The notes: generated by a model from the letters alone, not told the origin. A stretch of DNA of 64,000 bases from Chryseobacterium aquifrigidense (GCF_006716485.1 NZ_VFPD01000001.1:1425096-1489095); one strand, 5' to 3'; positions 9,255-18,326 are shown, counted from the first letter of the stretch. Program-made: numbers and translations.

Positions 9255-9680
9255 ATGAAAGTAATCGGAATTTCGAAACTAAGGAGCAGGTTCTTTTTAA
9301 TGCTGGCTCTGGGAAGTATTTTCTTCAGTTGTAAAAACAGTGATGATGATGATTCGGCACCCAATTCACATGGCATTGAAGTAGCAACAGGAGTATTCAA
9401 AGGGACTATGAAAATTCAGGGGCAAGATTATTATAATGCAATAGTTAATGTGTCAAAGACAGATGATGCCCATGTTAAAGTGCAGCCAAAATCAGGTGAG
9501 GCTTATTCAGTAGCAACCTCTAAAACCATCAATGTTACCAATACTGCAGGAATAAGTGTTTCAGGCAATGACAGCCAGGGAAGTGTTAACTACATGATTT
9601 CATCAAAATCACTTCAGATAAGTACTCAGAAAACCTCTGAAAATGAGGTGGCTTTTTATTTTGAAGGAGAGAAACAATAA
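9255..9680 (+). CDS. Small lipoprotein of unknown function
   Basis: A 141-residue protein with a type II signal peptide: a hydrophobic core FFLMLALGSIFF followed by a lipobox ending at Cys (SIFFSC), then the acidic run NSDDDDS. An acidic stretch after the lipid-bearing Cys resembles the lipoprotein export signal used by Bacteroidota to display lipoproteins on the cell surface, so surface exposure is possible. The remaining 110 residues are Ser/Thr/Val-rich and probably beta-stranded, with no motif I recognise. The gene stands alone and ends at a bidirectional terminator. Confidence 0.7.
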   Translation: MKVIGISKLRSRFFLMLALGSIFFSCKNSDDDDSAPNSHGIEVATGVFKGTMKIQGQDYYNAIVNVSKTDDAHVKVQPKSGEAYSVATSKTINVTNTAGISVSGNDSQGSVNYMISSKSLQISTQKTSENEVAFYFEGEKQ

Positions 9681-9726
9681 TACAATAGAATGTGGTTGGT
9701 TTATTATTCGAATGTTGAATAATGTT

Positions 9727-9758
9727 TTGGCTTATGACTGATCGTGGTCTTAAGCCAA
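9727..9758. terminator. Bidirectional terminator between convergent genes
   Basis: TTGGCTTA (9727-9734) pairs with TAAGCCAA (9751-9758), with a small internal GAC/GTC pairing, followed by TTTCTTTT. It separates the plus-strand lipoprotein gene from the minus-strand SMR gene. Confidence 0.65.
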
Positions 9759-9764
9759 TTTCTT

Positions 9765-10082
9765 TTAAAATAATTTAAGGCCAACGATCCCTACGACAAT
9801 CAATAATGCTGACAATAATCTTAAAGTACTGGCAGAATCCTGGAAAAAGAGAACTCCCACCAATAGCGTTCCTACAGCACCAATTCCCGTCCATACTGCA
9901 TAGGCAGTTCCGATAGGAATGCTTTTCTGAGCAAACCAGAGCAAACCACCGCTGACAGTCATACACAGAATTGAAAAAATGATCCAGTTCCATTTATTAT
10001 TTTCCGGCTGTTGAGAAAGTTTAAGCCCTAAAGGCCATCCGATTTCAAAAATTCCTGCGATAATTAATGCCATCCAGTTCAT
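9765..10082 (-). CDS. sugE: SMR-family exporter, SugE/Gdx type
   Basis: A 105-residue, four-helix small multidrug resistance protein. The essential membrane-embedded glutamate is Glu13 in the first helix (AGIFEIGW). The signature GTAYAVWTGIGAVG in helix 3 is characteristic of the SugE/Gdx branch, whose studied members export guanidinium in exchange for protons, and some of which also export quaternary ammonium compounds. It is a single gene on the minus strand facing away from the glycosylase gene. I assign SugE/Gdx rather than EmrE on the motif; substrate is inferred. I did not recognise a guanidine riboswitch in the leader. Confidence 0.82.
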   Translation of the reverse strand: MNWMALIIAGIFEIGWPLGLKLSQQPENNKWNWIIFSILCMTVSGGLLWFAQKSIPIGTAYAVWTGIGAVGTLLVGVLFFQDSASTLRLLSALLIVVGIVGLKLF

Positions 10083-10146
10083 ACTATTTGTTTTAATGAT
10101 ATTCCGAATGAAAATCTATTAAAGAAAATTCATTGCTACTACAGTA

Positions 10147-10175
10147 CAAAGCTACCGTTATCCATTTACAATCAA
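10147..10175 (-). promoter_or_regulatory. Promoter of the SMR gene
   Basis: Read on the minus strand, TTG (10175-10173) is followed after 18 bp by TAGCTTTG (10154-10147), a full match to the Bacteroidota -33/-7 pattern. It would give a leader of roughly 60 bases before the ATG at 10082. Confidence 0.5.
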
Positions 10176-10281
10176 TACTATAAACTTTGTGACCCGACAA
10201 AAAACAGAGATAGAATGTATTTTAGAGAAGATGAAACGTTTTACGTTTTCAATAGAATAGTATCATATGGAAGAGCATATT

Positions 10282-10884
10282 CTACTTATTGGGCTTGCTC
10301 ACATATTTATTTCCTTTCACAAAAAAGCGCCAGGGCAAAAGCGCATCTTCTTGTGCATAGGCAACACCTATGCGCGGACCTGCAATAATTTCATCCGGAG
10401 CATATGAAATACCATGATCTTCAAGCCAGATTTCATGTCCGTTCAGATCTTTTTTGTTAAAGGAACGATCTATTCCTAAGGCTTTGGCAGCTGATCCGGG
10501 ACCTGCTGAAATAGCAGGTTTGGAAACAGGCATATTTCTCCGCTGTTCCATGATTTCTTTACCAATCAAAGGTTCAACAGCTCTCACCAGTACTGCATGA
10601 GGCTCATCTTCCACGGATGTTACGATATTGAAAAGATGATGAATTCCATAGCATAGATAAACGTAAGAAATTCCGCCATGACTGTACAGCGTTTCAGTAC
10701 GGTCTGTACGTCTGCCTCCGTAGGCGTGGGAAGCTTTATCATTAATTCCAAAATAGGCTTCGGTTTCTACAATGATTCCTGCTGTTTTTTCACCATTGAT
10801 TTCTGTAAAAAGGACTTTTCCCAAAAGGTCCCGAGCCAGAAAAAGAACGTCCTGATTGGAATAGTAGGAGAGTGGTAGTTTCAT
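10282..10884 (-). CDS. DNA-3-methyladenine glycosylase (AAG/MPG family)
   Basis: A 200-residue monofunctional base-excision repair glycosylase of the AAG/MPG family, which removes alkylated purines such as 3-methyladenine. Family landmarks are ARDLLGKVL, the catalytic region IIVETEAYFG (Glu activating water, by family knowledge), the DNA-intercalating segment YGIHHLFNIV, VLVRAVEPLIG and the C-terminal GPRIGV. Length is normal for bacterial members. It is monocistronic, with a minus-strand -7 element TAAATTTG at 10915-10908 upstream of the ATG. Confidence 0.9.
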   Translation of the reverse strand: MKLPLSYYSNQDVLFLARDLLGKVLFTEINGEKTAGIIVETEAYFGINDKASHAYGGRRTDRTETLYSHGGISYVYLCYGIHHLFNIVTSVEDEPHAVLVRAVEPLIGKEIMEQRRNMPVSKPAISAGPGSAAKALGIDRSFNKKDLNGHEIWLEDHGISYAPDEIIAGPRIGVAYAQEDALLPWRFFVKGNKYVSKPNK

Positions 10885-10907
10885 GAATGATTCGGAAATT
10901 ATTCACT

Positions 10908-10915
10908 CAAATTTA
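10908..10915 (-). promoter_or_regulatory. -7 promoter element of the glycosylase gene
   Basis: On the minus strand the sequence is TAAATTTG, matching TAnnTTTG, 24 bp before the start codon at 10884. No clear TTG is found at -33. Confidence 0.35.
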
Positions 10916-10942
10916 GTGATAATCATCTAAAAACAGAAATAC

Positions 10943-11134
10943 ATGAAAGTGAAATTAAAAAAGGTACCACAAAAATTCAGATTTCATAAAACAGTGATTA
11001 ATTTGGCACATCCATTGTTGTTTTTTGTGTACATCATTCACACCACTATAAAAATTATAGGTTTTGACACTTATTTTTCCCTGGAGCAATCCGGGGAATT
11101 TTTGTTGCTGCTGAAAACGATTTCTAATTATTAA
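10943..11134 (+). CDS. Possible small membrane peptide, doubtful
   Basis: A 63-codon frame with a basic N-terminus (KVKLKKVPQKFRFHK) and a hydrophobic segment (HPLLFFVYIIHTTIKIIGF) that could span the membrane once. It ends just before a hairpin that could terminate plus-strand transcription. There is no homology I recognise and no clear promoter, and it lies in AT-rich spacer between two minus-strand genes. It may well be chance. Confidence 0.25.
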   Translation: MKVKLKKVPQKFRFHKTVINLAHPLLFFVYIIHTTIKIIGFDTYFSLEQSGEFLLLLKTISNY

Positions 11135-11141
11135 AAATTAA

Positions 11142-11167
11142 AAAGTCCCACATTTCTGTGAGACTTT
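11142..11167. terminator. Terminator of the DPP IV gene
   Basis: AAAGTC (11142-11147) pairs with GACTTT (11162-11167) and CACA with TGTG, with one mismatch and a TTTC loop. A-rich and T-rich flanks on the two sides allow use in both directions. It lies just past the stop of the minus-strand peptidase gene. Confidence 0.6.
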
Positions 11168-11173
11168 CATTAT

Positions 11174-13345
11174 TTATCTTGCTCCCGGAGGGCAGTGTTC
11201 TCTTAGATACCTGGTAAACATAGTGATCAGATGCAGCGATGTTCCTTCTCCTTCATTAATAGCGTGGGTACGGTTAGGATAAGACATCAGCTGAAACTGT
11301 TTGTTGTATTTTACCAGTTCATTGATGTAAACTTCTGTATTCTGATAATGTACATTGTCATCACCTGTTCCGTGAACCAACAGAAGGTTCCCTTTTAAGT
11401 TTTTAGCGTAAGCCAATGGTGAGCCCTTAACAAAATCTTCTCTGTTTTCCTGCGGAAGTCCCATATAACGCTCCTGATAGATATTGTCATAGAATAACTG
11501 ATTGGTCACCGGAGCAATAGCAATACCTGTCTGGTAAATATCAGGATACTGCCCCAAAAGGTTCAGGGTAGAAGAACCTCCACCGCTCCAGCCCCATACG
11601 GCAACTCTTGAAGTATCAATATAAGGCCATTTTGCAAATAAAGCTTTCGCTCCCATTGCCTGGTCACGGATATTCATCTGGCCAATTTTACGATACACAG
11701 ATTTTCTCCACTCGCGTCCTCTCGGGGATGGGGTTCCACGATTTTCAAGAGAAACATATAAATAACCGTCTTCAACCATATCTCCGGCATATAACCAATT
11801 CCAGCCGGTATAAAAATCGTCCGTTACCGTTTGCATAGCAGGCTCTCCATAGACTGTGAAGACAATTGGATATTTTTTATTGGGATCAAAATTTTTAGGT
11901 TTTACTACCCATCCATCCAGTGTAATCCCGTCTTGTGTGGTAATCTGGAAAAATTCAGCTTTAGATTTTGCAGGATCTGCTTTTTCTGACCTACTGGCAG
12001 CAACCAATTCTTTGTGCTCCGGAAGTGACACCACAGAACCTACTGAGAGTGAATTGACACTGGTATTAGTAAAAATCGCAATTTTTCCATTAGGTGAAAT
12101 CGTATAAGTATTAGAGCCTGTATAGGATTCAGGAGTCACTTTTTGAGCTTTTCCTCCTTTCATGCTTACTTTATACAGGTATTTCTGAGTAGCATTGTTG
12201 GGGGATGCTAAAAAGTAAATCTGATTATTCTTAACATCAAAGAATTCCGGTTTTATTACATCGTAAGCATCTTTTGTAATCAATGTTTCCTTGCCGCTCA
12301 TATCTATTTTATAAATATGTCTCCATCCGTCTTTTTCAGAAAGCCAAAGGAATTCTTTTCCGTTATCAATCCAGTCCCAGCCTTTTGGATCGTTGTCATT
12401 CCATCGGGATTTGATATCAATCCATGCAGCATCAGTTTCTGTGTGAATCGTCTTGCTGCTTCCGGAATTGGCGTCTGCCACGATGATTTTACTCTGATTC
12501 TGCTTTCTGTTAAGTTGCTGCAGAATAACGGATTTAGAATCCAGTACCCATTCCATTCTCGGAATATAATTTTGCATTTCATCACCTGCAATATCTGCTT
12601 TCTTAGAAGATTTAGAGGCAAGGTCATAAAACCAGATACTGCATCCTGAAGGGTTTTCTCCCACCTTTGGATATTCTACCGGAACGGTAAAAGAATACAG
12701 ACTGTCTGTATTGTTAATCATCAGAAAGTTTTTCGTACCCCGTGCATCAAGCTTCCAGTAAGCAATTTTACTACCGTCGGGAGACCATCGGAAACCATCC
12801 TGAGTTCCGAATTCCTCTTCATATACCCAGTCAAAAGTACCGTTGATCATTCCGTCTGTACCATCTGTAGTGATTTTAGTCTGCTGATTACCGGCAAGAT
12901 CTTCAATATACAGGTTATGCTTAGACACATAAGCGACTTTTTTTCCATCCGGAGAATATTTTGCAAACATCAGTGAGGAAGCGGGCAACCCTTTTCCCAG
13001 TTGGGTAAGCTTTTTAGTATTTTTATCAAAAATCCAGTAATCTCCCCGGGTATTGTCTCTCCATACTTTCTTTGTATTGGCAAAAAGCAATAAACTTTTA
13101 TCATCAGGAGATACCTGAAAACTCTGTACCTGCAAAGCTTCAGAACTTCCGGCTGGAATCAGCTCGTTACTGCTTAAAAGGAGCTGATCTTTTCCAGGAT
13201 GCAGTATATCAACAATTTCAACCCCTTTTTTAGTAAATGAATAATAAGCGTTCCCATCTGGAGTCCATTGTGTCTTCTGTGCTGCCCATGGTGACAAGCA
13301 CAGGAAATACAATGCAATAGCTGTTAGTTTTTTTATATTCTTCAT
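11174..13345 (-). CDS. Dipeptidyl-peptidase IV family protein (S9B)
   Basis: A 723-residue exported serine peptidase that by family removes X-Pro dipeptides from peptide N-termini. A signal peptide of about 22 residues ends in AAQ. An eight-blade beta-propeller occupies about 30-480 and contains the substrate-anchoring pair in YEEEFG. The alpha/beta-hydrolase domain has Ser587 in GWSGGGSS, the Asp motif HGTGDDNVHYQN and the His motif NRTHAINEG, so the triad is intact. It sits 20 bp downstream of an aminopeptidase P gene in a two-gene operon. With the neighbouring hydroxyproline pathway this suggests a role in proline-rich (collagen-like) peptide breakdown. Confidence 0.92.
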   Translation of the reverse strand: MKNIKKLTAIALYFLCLSPWAAQKTQWTPDGNAYYSFTKKGVEIVDILHPGKDQLLLSSNELIPAGSSEALQVQSFQVSPDDKSLLLFANTKKVWRDNTRGDYWIFDKNTKKLTQLGKGLPASSLMFAKYSPDGKKVAYVSKHNLYIEDLAGNQQTKITTDGTDGMINGTFDWVYEEEFGTQDGFRWSPDGSKIAYWKLDARGTKNFLMINNTDSLYSFTVPVEYPKVGENPSGCSIWFYDLASKSSKKADIAGDEMQNYIPRMEWVLDSKSVILQQLNRKQNQSKIIVADANSGSSKTIHTETDAAWIDIKSRWNDNDPKGWDWIDNGKEFLWLSEKDGWRHIYKIDMSGKETLITKDAYDVIKPEFFDVKNNQIYFLASPNNATQKYLYKVSMKGGKAQKVTPESYTGSNTYTISPNGKIAIFTNTSVNSLSVGSVVSLPEHKELVAASRSEKADPAKSKAEFFQITTQDGITLDGWVVKPKNFDPNKKYPIVFTVYGEPAMQTVTDDFYTGWNWLYAGDMVEDGYLYVSLENRGTPSPRGREWRKSVYRKIGQMNIRDQAMGAKALFAKWPYIDTSRVAVWGWSGGGSSTLNLLGQYPDIYQTGIAIAPVTNQLFYDNIYQERYMGLPQENREDFVKGSPLAYAKNLKGNLLLVHGTGDDNVHYQNTEVYINELVKYNKQFQLMSYPNRTHAINEGEGTSLHLITMFTRYLREHCPPGAR

Positions 13346-13365
13346 AAATTATATTTGAATTAAGC

Positions 13366-14754
13366 TCAATGTTCAGCTCTGTAATTTTCAATTTCTTCAA
13401 CGGTTTTGATCAATCCATTCCCCAGAAGTCTGTATCCATCATCTGTAATCAGGAAATCATCTTCCACACGGATTCCTCCAAAATTCCGGTATTCATTTAC
13501 TGTATCATAATTAATAAAGTCTGCATTCTTGTTTTCAGCCTGCCACATGTCAATCAGCTCCGGAATCATATAGATACCAGGTTCAACTGTAACTACAAAA
13601 CCGGATTCCAAAGCTTTTCCCAAACGTAAAGATTTCAATCCGAATGTTCGCGTATCTTTTGGTTCTTCCTCGGTATAGCCAATATACTGTTCTCCAAGGT
13701 CTTCCATATCATGTACATCCAATCCCATCATATGCCCCAGCCCGCACTGAAAGAACAGTGTATGAGCATGGTTCTTTACAGCATCTTCGGGATTTCCTTT
13801 CATCAGTCCAAGATCGATAAGTCCTTCTACCAGATGTTGTGCAGCTTTCAGGTGAATATCTTTAAAACGTATTCCCGGTTTCAAAAGCTTTTGAGCTTGA
13901 TTAAAAGCATTCAGAACTACCTCGTACATTTCCTTTTGCTTTGTGGTAAAAGTTTTGCCTACCGGAAATGTTCTGGTAAGGTCTCCCGCATATCCCATTG
14001 CCGTTTCCGCTCCGGAATCATTCAGGAAAAGATCTCCTTCTTTCAAAGTATTGAGACGGTAGTGATTATGCAGAATTCCTCCATTAATCGTCACAATGGG
14101 AGGATATGACATCTGACATTCTTTATTGGCAGCCAGATATTGGATGGCATTGGCAATTTCATATTCTTTCATTCCCGGTTTCGCGAGGCGCATCGCCAGC
14201 AGGTGCATTTCATTGGAGACATTCACAGCCTGTTCTATCTGTGCAATTTCCTGAGCTTCTTTAACAGAACGTTGTTTAACAATAGCCTTGATCATTTCTA
14301 CGGATGGCTGCAGCGCTGCAATTTTAATTCCGAGAAGATCACCCAGCAAAATTTTATTGGAAGACTGATAGGGAGGAAGGTAATGAACCTTTCTGCCGGA
14401 AGTCTGTGCTTTTACAATATATTGTGCAAGTTCTGCGTAGGGCAGTGTTTCCTGTACACCGGATTTCAGACTTTTCTCTTTCAAAGTTTCCTGTCTTCCC
14501 ATCCATACAATATCATCGATGCTCAATTCATCTCCGAAAATAATGGTCTTATTTTCATCAATATCAATAATGGCTGCAATACGGGGTTCCTGAATTCCGA
14601 AATAATATAGGAAAGTACTGTCCTGGCGGAAATAATAAGGATTATGTTCAAAGTTTACAGGATTCTCTATATTTCCCAGAAATAATAAGATTCCGTTAGA
14701 CACGGTTCTCTGTAATACTGATCTTCTGTTTTGATAAGTTTGTGCTGAAAACAT
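13366..14754 (-). CDS. pepP: Xaa-Pro aminopeptidase (aminopeptidase P, M24B)
   Basis: A 462-residue metallopeptidase that cleaves the residue before proline. An N-terminal creatinase-like domain (about 1-165, with FYLF-like YYFRQDSTFLYYFG) precedes the pita-bread catalytic domain. All five metal ligands of M24 are visible: Asp in NDSGAE, Asp in YAGDLTRTF, His in GLGHMMGLDVHD, Glu in VTVEPGIY and Glu in RVEDDF. There is no signal peptide, so it is probably cytoplasmic. It is the first gene of the operon with DPP IV and is divergent from an AraC regulator across 187 bp. Confidence 0.92.
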   Translation of the reverse strand: MFSAQTYQNRRSVLQRTVSNGILLFLGNIENPVNFEHNPYYFRQDSTFLYYFGIQEPRIAAIIDIDENKTIIFGDELSIDDIVWMGRQETLKEKSLKSGVQETLPYAELAQYIVKAQTSGRKVHYLPPYQSSNKILLGDLLGIKIAALQPSVEMIKAIVKQRSVKEAQEIAQIEQAVNVSNEMHLLAMRLAKPGMKEYEIANAIQYLAANKECQMSYPPIVTINGGILHNHYRLNTLKEGDLFLNDSGAETAMGYAGDLTRTFPVGKTFTTKQKEMYEVVLNAFNQAQKLLKPGIRFKDIHLKAAQHLVEGLIDLGLMKGNPEDAVKNHAHTLFFQCGLGHMMGLDVHDMEDLGEQYIGYTEEEPKDTRTFGLKSLRLGKALESGFVVTVEPGIYMIPELIDMWQAENKNADFINYDTVNEYRNFGGIRVEDDFLITDDGYRLLGNGLIKTVEEIENYRAEH

Positions 14755-14941
14755 ATATTATGAATACTTTTTATTATAAAAGTTTAAAGTTACGATTTTG
14801 TACTATTTATAGCCCTTTATTCATTAAAATTATGAATATGTAAAATTTGGATTTTAATGTGATATTGAATGTTCATATTTTGCTTATCTTCAGCAATATT
14901 TTAACCAAGCGAATAGAGTATTTCATTAAAGCATTGATGTT

Positions 14942-15823
14942 ATGAAGAGTCTCCAGTTTTCTGTTCCTGCTGATGCCAACAAAAGTATCCGCATCCAGGA
15001 AGATATAATGCCTAATTTCTACCCTTATTTCCATCGCCACACCGAAACTCAGATCATGTGGATTCTTAAAGGACACGGGACACTGGCTATAGAACAAAAT
15101 CTCTTTAATTTTGAGGCTGGTGATATATTCTATCTCGGAGCCAATCAATCCCATGTTTTCAGAGGTAATTTTGATAAAGATGAAAAACAAAAAGTTCATT
15201 CCATCTCTATATTTTTTGATCCGTATAAAAAGATCGCTGCCTTTTTCGACTTACCGGAATTTGAAGAACTTAAAAATTTCATCAATCATTCAGAGGTAGG
15301 TTTCCAGGTGGCTCCTAAATTAAAAACAAATATCGGGGAAAATATTGCGGCTTTACAAAAAACAAAAGGAGTAGAGCAGATCATAGATTTTATCAGAATT
15401 CTAAATCATCTTATGCACAACAGGCATTTGCATATTCCCTTATCTTCAGAAAAGAAACTACCTGATCATATTTCCGATACTGACAAAAGGATTATAGATG
15501 CCCAGAATTTTATTAAGAAAAATTTTGCCCAACATAAACTTACGCTCGATCTTATTGCCAAAGAAGCCTGTATGACGCCTCAGGCATTTTGCCGGTCATT
15601 TAAAAAGCGTACCCGTATTACTTATATTGAATATCTCAATGAGCTTCGTGTACAGCGGGCCTGCAGACTTCTGACAGCCAGCAGTATGTACAGTATTTCT
15701 TCTGTTGCCTTTAATAGTGGATTTAATAGTCTCACCAATTTTAACAGGGTTTTCAAATCCATTATGAAATATTCTCCTAAAGAATATCTGAAACACTACA
15801 AAGAGGCTACCATACAGCAATAA
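14942..15823 (+). CDS. AraC-family regulator of the hydroxyproline operon
   Basis: A 293-residue regulator. The N-terminal part is a cupin-like sensing domain (HRHTETQIMWILKGHG, then FNFEAGDIFYLGANQSHVF), and the C-terminal 100 residues hold the two AraC helix-turn-helix motifs (LDLIAKEACMTPQAFCRSFK and SISSVAFNSGFNSLTNFNRVFK). It lies between the divergent proline-peptidase operon and the hydroxyproline catabolic genes, 92 bp before the first of them, so it is the likely activator of that set. The inducer is presumably a pathway metabolite, by inference from position only. Confidence 0.88.
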   Translation: MKSLQFSVPADANKSIRIQEDIMPNFYPYFHRHTETQIMWILKGHGTLAIEQNLFNFEAGDIFYLGANQSHVFRGNFDKDEKQKVHSISIFFDPYKKIAAFFDLPEFEELKNFINHSEVGFQVAPKLKTNIGENIAALQKTKGVEQIIDFIRILNHLMHNRHLHIPLSSEKKLPDHISDTDKRIIDAQNFIKKNFAQHKLTLDLIAKEACMTPQAFCRSFKKRTRITYIEYLNELRVQRACRLLTASSMYSISSVAFNSGFNSLTNFNRVFKSIMKYSPKEYLKHYKEATIQQ

Positions 15824-15834
15824 AAAACAACATG

Positions 15835-15864
15835 TTAAAATACGGTTAGAATACATTAAAATAT
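15835..15864 (+). promoter_or_regulatory. Three phased direct repeats, candidate AraC operator
   Basis: TTAAAATAC (15835), TTAGAATAC (15846) and TTAAAATAT (15856) are near-identical nonamers spaced 11 and 10 bp apart, one helical turn each. They lie 27-56 bp upstream of the -7 element. AraC proteins bind such same-face direct repeats to activate transcription. Confidence 0.5.
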
Positions 15865-15890
15865 TAACATTTATCGTTTTAAAATTCACC

Positions 15891-15898
15891 TAGTTTTG
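15891..15898 (+). promoter_or_regulatory. -7 promoter element of the hydroxyproline operon
   Basis: TAGTTTTG matches TAnnTTTG 18 bp before the ATG of the first catabolic gene. No good TTG is present at -33, as expected for an activator-dependent promoter. Confidence 0.45.
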
Positions 15899-15915
15899 AA
15901 TAAATATTATTTGAT

Positions 15916-16839
15916 ATGAGTACAAAACTAAACTGGGAAGGTATTTATCCTGCTGTATTAACTCCTTTTACAAAAGAGGGTGAGATAGACTTTGAAATGT
16001 TTGCTGTCAATACAGAAGCCCAGATTAAAGCAGGAGTTCACGGAATTATCCTTGCAGGAACATTAGGGGAAGCCAGTGCTTTGGAGACGGAAGAAAAATT
16101 TGAATTGCTGAAATATGCAAAAAAAATAACGCAGAGAAGAATTCCTGTCATTCTTAACCTTTCTGAAAATACAACCAAAAATGCAGTCAACTTTGCTCAG
16201 AAAGCCAAAGAATTGGGTGCAGACGGGCTCATGCTGCTTCCTCCGATGCGTTATAAAGCCGATAATCGTGAAGTAGTAGAATATTTCAAAGCAGTGGCTT
16301 CCGCAACGGACCTTCCAATCCTGATCTATAACAATCCTGTAGATTACGGAATCTATGTCACCCTTGAAATGTTTGAGGAGCTTATTAAATACCCAACCAT
16401 TCAGGCTGTTAAAGAATCTACTAGAGATCTTGCCAATGTAACCAGAATGATCAACCGTTTTGGAAAAAGAATCAAAATTCTCGGAGGCGTAGATACCATT
16501 TGTCTGGAAACCCTCATGCTTGGCGCAGACGGCCTTGTAGCAGGTCTTGTAGATGCTTTCCCTAATGAAACCATGGCTATGTACAACTATGTGAAAGCAA
16601 ATGAATACGACAAAGCCGTAGCAATCTACAGATGGTTTATGCCATTGCTGGAACTCGATATCCACCCAAAACTTATTCAGTATATCAAACTGGCTGCTAC
16701 AGCAGAAGGAATAAGCAGTCCATATGTAAGAGCACCACGTCTGGAACTTCATGGAGAGGAAGCTGAAAGAATTCAAAAGATTATTGAAGAAGGCAGAGTG
16801 AATCGTCCGAAACTATTAACTCCCGAAATACAGATATGA
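15916..16839 (+). CDS. DHDPS-family aldolase, likely hydroxypyrroline-carboxylate deaminase
   Basis: A 307-residue class I aldolase of the dihydrodipicolinate synthase family. The Schiff-base lysine is Lys166 (AVKEST), the catalytic Tyr is Tyr138 (LIYNNPVDYG), and the substrate-binding loop GTLGEAS is present. In hydroxyproline operons, members of this family deaminate delta-1-pyrroline-4-hydroxy-2-carboxylate to 2-oxoglutarate semialdehyde; the next gene encodes the matching dehydrogenase. A lysine-biosynthesis role is unlikely given this context. It overlaps the next gene by 4 bp (ATGA), so translation is probably coupled. Confidence 0.85.
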   Translation: MSTKLNWEGIYPAVLTPFTKEGEIDFEMFAVNTEAQIKAGVHGIILAGTLGEASALETEEKFELLKYAKKITQRRIPVILNLSENTTKNAVNFAQKAKELGADGLMLLPPMRYKADNREVVEYFKAVASATDLPILIYNNPVDYGIYVTLEMFEELIKYPTIQAVKESTRDLANVTRMINRFGKRIKILGGVDTICLETLMLGADGLVAGLVDAFPNETMAMYNYVKANEYDKAVAIYRWFMPLLELDIHPKLIQYIKLAATAEGISSPYVRAPRLELHGEEAERIQKIIEEGRVNRPKLLTPEIQI

Positions 16840-18326
16840 TAGAAGAAACATCACCACAAAATATTGATAGAAGAATTCAGATGGCAGTTGAAGCCTTTCG
16901 GTTCCTGAAGAATACGACCATCCATGAACGGGCTGAATTTATGAATGCCGTTGCTGATCAGATTGAAGCTTTGGGAGAAGAACTTCTAACAGCCGCTCAT
17001 TCCGAAACGTCATTACCATTAGCCAGACTTACTGGTGAAAAGGCCAGAACAACAGGACAATGGAGAAGCTACGCTAAAGCTGTAGCTGCCGGAATCTATA
17101 CAGAAGCCAGAATTGATCTTCCCCAGCCTGAAAAACAAAAGGGAGATATCCGGAAATACAATGTAGGCATTGGACCCGTAGTTATTTTTGGGGCCAGTAA
17201 TTTCCCGTTTGCTTTTTCAACAGCAGGAGGAGATACAGCAAGTGCCATCGGGGCGGGATGCCCTGTCATTATAAAAGCGCATCCGGCACACCCACAGACT
17301 TCGCAGATAATGGCAGATGCTATAGCAACGGTTGTTTCAGCATTCGGATGGCCTGAAGGGATTTTCAGCCATATTACAGGGACATCTTATGAGATTGGTG
17401 CTTATCTGACGCAGCATCCGGATATCCGGGCTATTGCATTTACAGGTTCTTTTAATGGAGGAAAAGCTCTATTCGATATAGCCAGCCGCCGTGAAAATCC
17501 TGTTCCGGTATTTGCAGAAATGGGAAGTATCAATCCTGTATTTGCATTTCAGCAACTGCTTGAGACCAAGGCAGAAACATTGGCAAAAGAATATAGTACT
17601 TCTCTGACACTGGGAGTAGGACAATTTTGTACCAATCCGGGAGTATTGATTGCATTGAGAGGAAAACCGCTTGACCGTTTTATCAATACGTTAAAAGATG
17701 AAATTCAGAAAATTGCTCCCGCTAATATGCTTCACAAAGGAATATTTGAAAATTTCGAAAAAAATAAAAACATTGCATTAAAACAGCCAGATGTTGAGAT
17801 TATTGCATCAGGGCATACGGAGGCAGAAGGTATTGTGGGAAATGCTTCGGTGATAAAAACGAATGCTGAAACCTTTCTGAATAATCCGGTATTGAGTGAA
17901 GAAGTCTTTGGTCCGTTTGGTATTGTTGTAGTGTGCGAAACAGAGGAAGAACTCATGGAAATTGCCCGGCAGCTAAAAGGACAGTTAACCATTACCATAG
18001 CAGCGACCAATGAAGATGTGCGTGACAACAGTACATTGATTAATGTTTTGAAAGATAAATGCGGAAGATTATTATTCAATGGAATGCCTACAGGAGTAGA
18101 AGTGGTGTATGGAATGCAGCATGGAGGACCTTTTCCCTCTACAACTGATTCACGTTTTACTTCCGTAGGACCGGATGCTGTGAAACGCTTTGTCCGTCCC
18201 ATTTCCTTCCAGAACTGGCCGGATGAATTCTTACCAAAAGAGTTGAAGAATGAAAATCCATTGCAGATCAACAGAATGGTCGACGGAACAATGAATTCAG
18301 AATCTTTAAAATTACAGACCACATGA
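16836..18326 (+). CDS. Aldehyde dehydrogenase, likely 2-oxoglutarate semialdehyde dehydrogenase
   Basis: A 496-residue NAD(P)-dependent aldehyde dehydrogenase. The catalytic nucleophile is Cys265 in GVGQFCTNPG and the general base is Glu228 in FAEMGS; the cofactor motif FTGSFNGGKALF is present. The GQFCTNPG form of the active-site motif is typical of 2,5-dioxovalerate (alpha-ketoglutarate semialdehyde) dehydrogenases. It would oxidise the product of the upstream deaminase to 2-oxoglutarate, delivering hydroxyproline carbon to the TCA cycle. It overlaps both neighbours by 4 bp. Confidence 0.87.
   Translation: MIEETSPQNIDRRIQMAVEAFRFLKNTTIHERAEFMNAVADQIEALGEELLTAAHSETSLPLARLTGEKARTTGQWRSYAKAVAAGIYTEARIDLPQPEKQKGDIRKYNVGIGPVVIFGASNFPFAFSTAGGDTASAIGAGCPVIIKAHPAHPQTSQIMADAIATVVSAFGWPEGIFSHITGTSYEIGAYLTQHPDIRAIAFTGSFNGGKALFDIASRRENPVPVFAEMGSINPVFAFQQLLETKAETLAKEYSTSLTLGVGQFCTNPGVLIALRGKPLDRFINTLKDEIQKIAPANMLHKGIFENFEKNKNIALKQPDVEIIASGHTEAEGIVGNASVIKTNAETFLNNPVLSEEVFGPFGIVVVCETEEELMEIARQLKGQLTITIAATNEDVRDNSTLINVLKDKCGRLLFNGMPTGVEVVYGMQHGGPFPSTTDSRFTSVGPDAVKRFVRPISFQNWPDEFLPKELKNENPLQINRMVDGTMNSESLKLQTT

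Noticed and set aside
14140-14610. 156-codon plus-strand frame
   Set aside because: It is antisense to aminopeptidase P; composition is typical of a shadow frame.
16063-16776. Long open frame on the minus strand (237 codons)
   Set aside because: It lies wholly inside the DHDPS-family gene, whose active-site motifs are intact; the translation is Phe/Cys-rich and shadow-like.
17732-18322. 196-codon minus-strand frame
   Set aside because: It is antisense to the aldehyde dehydrogenase gene, which is well supported.
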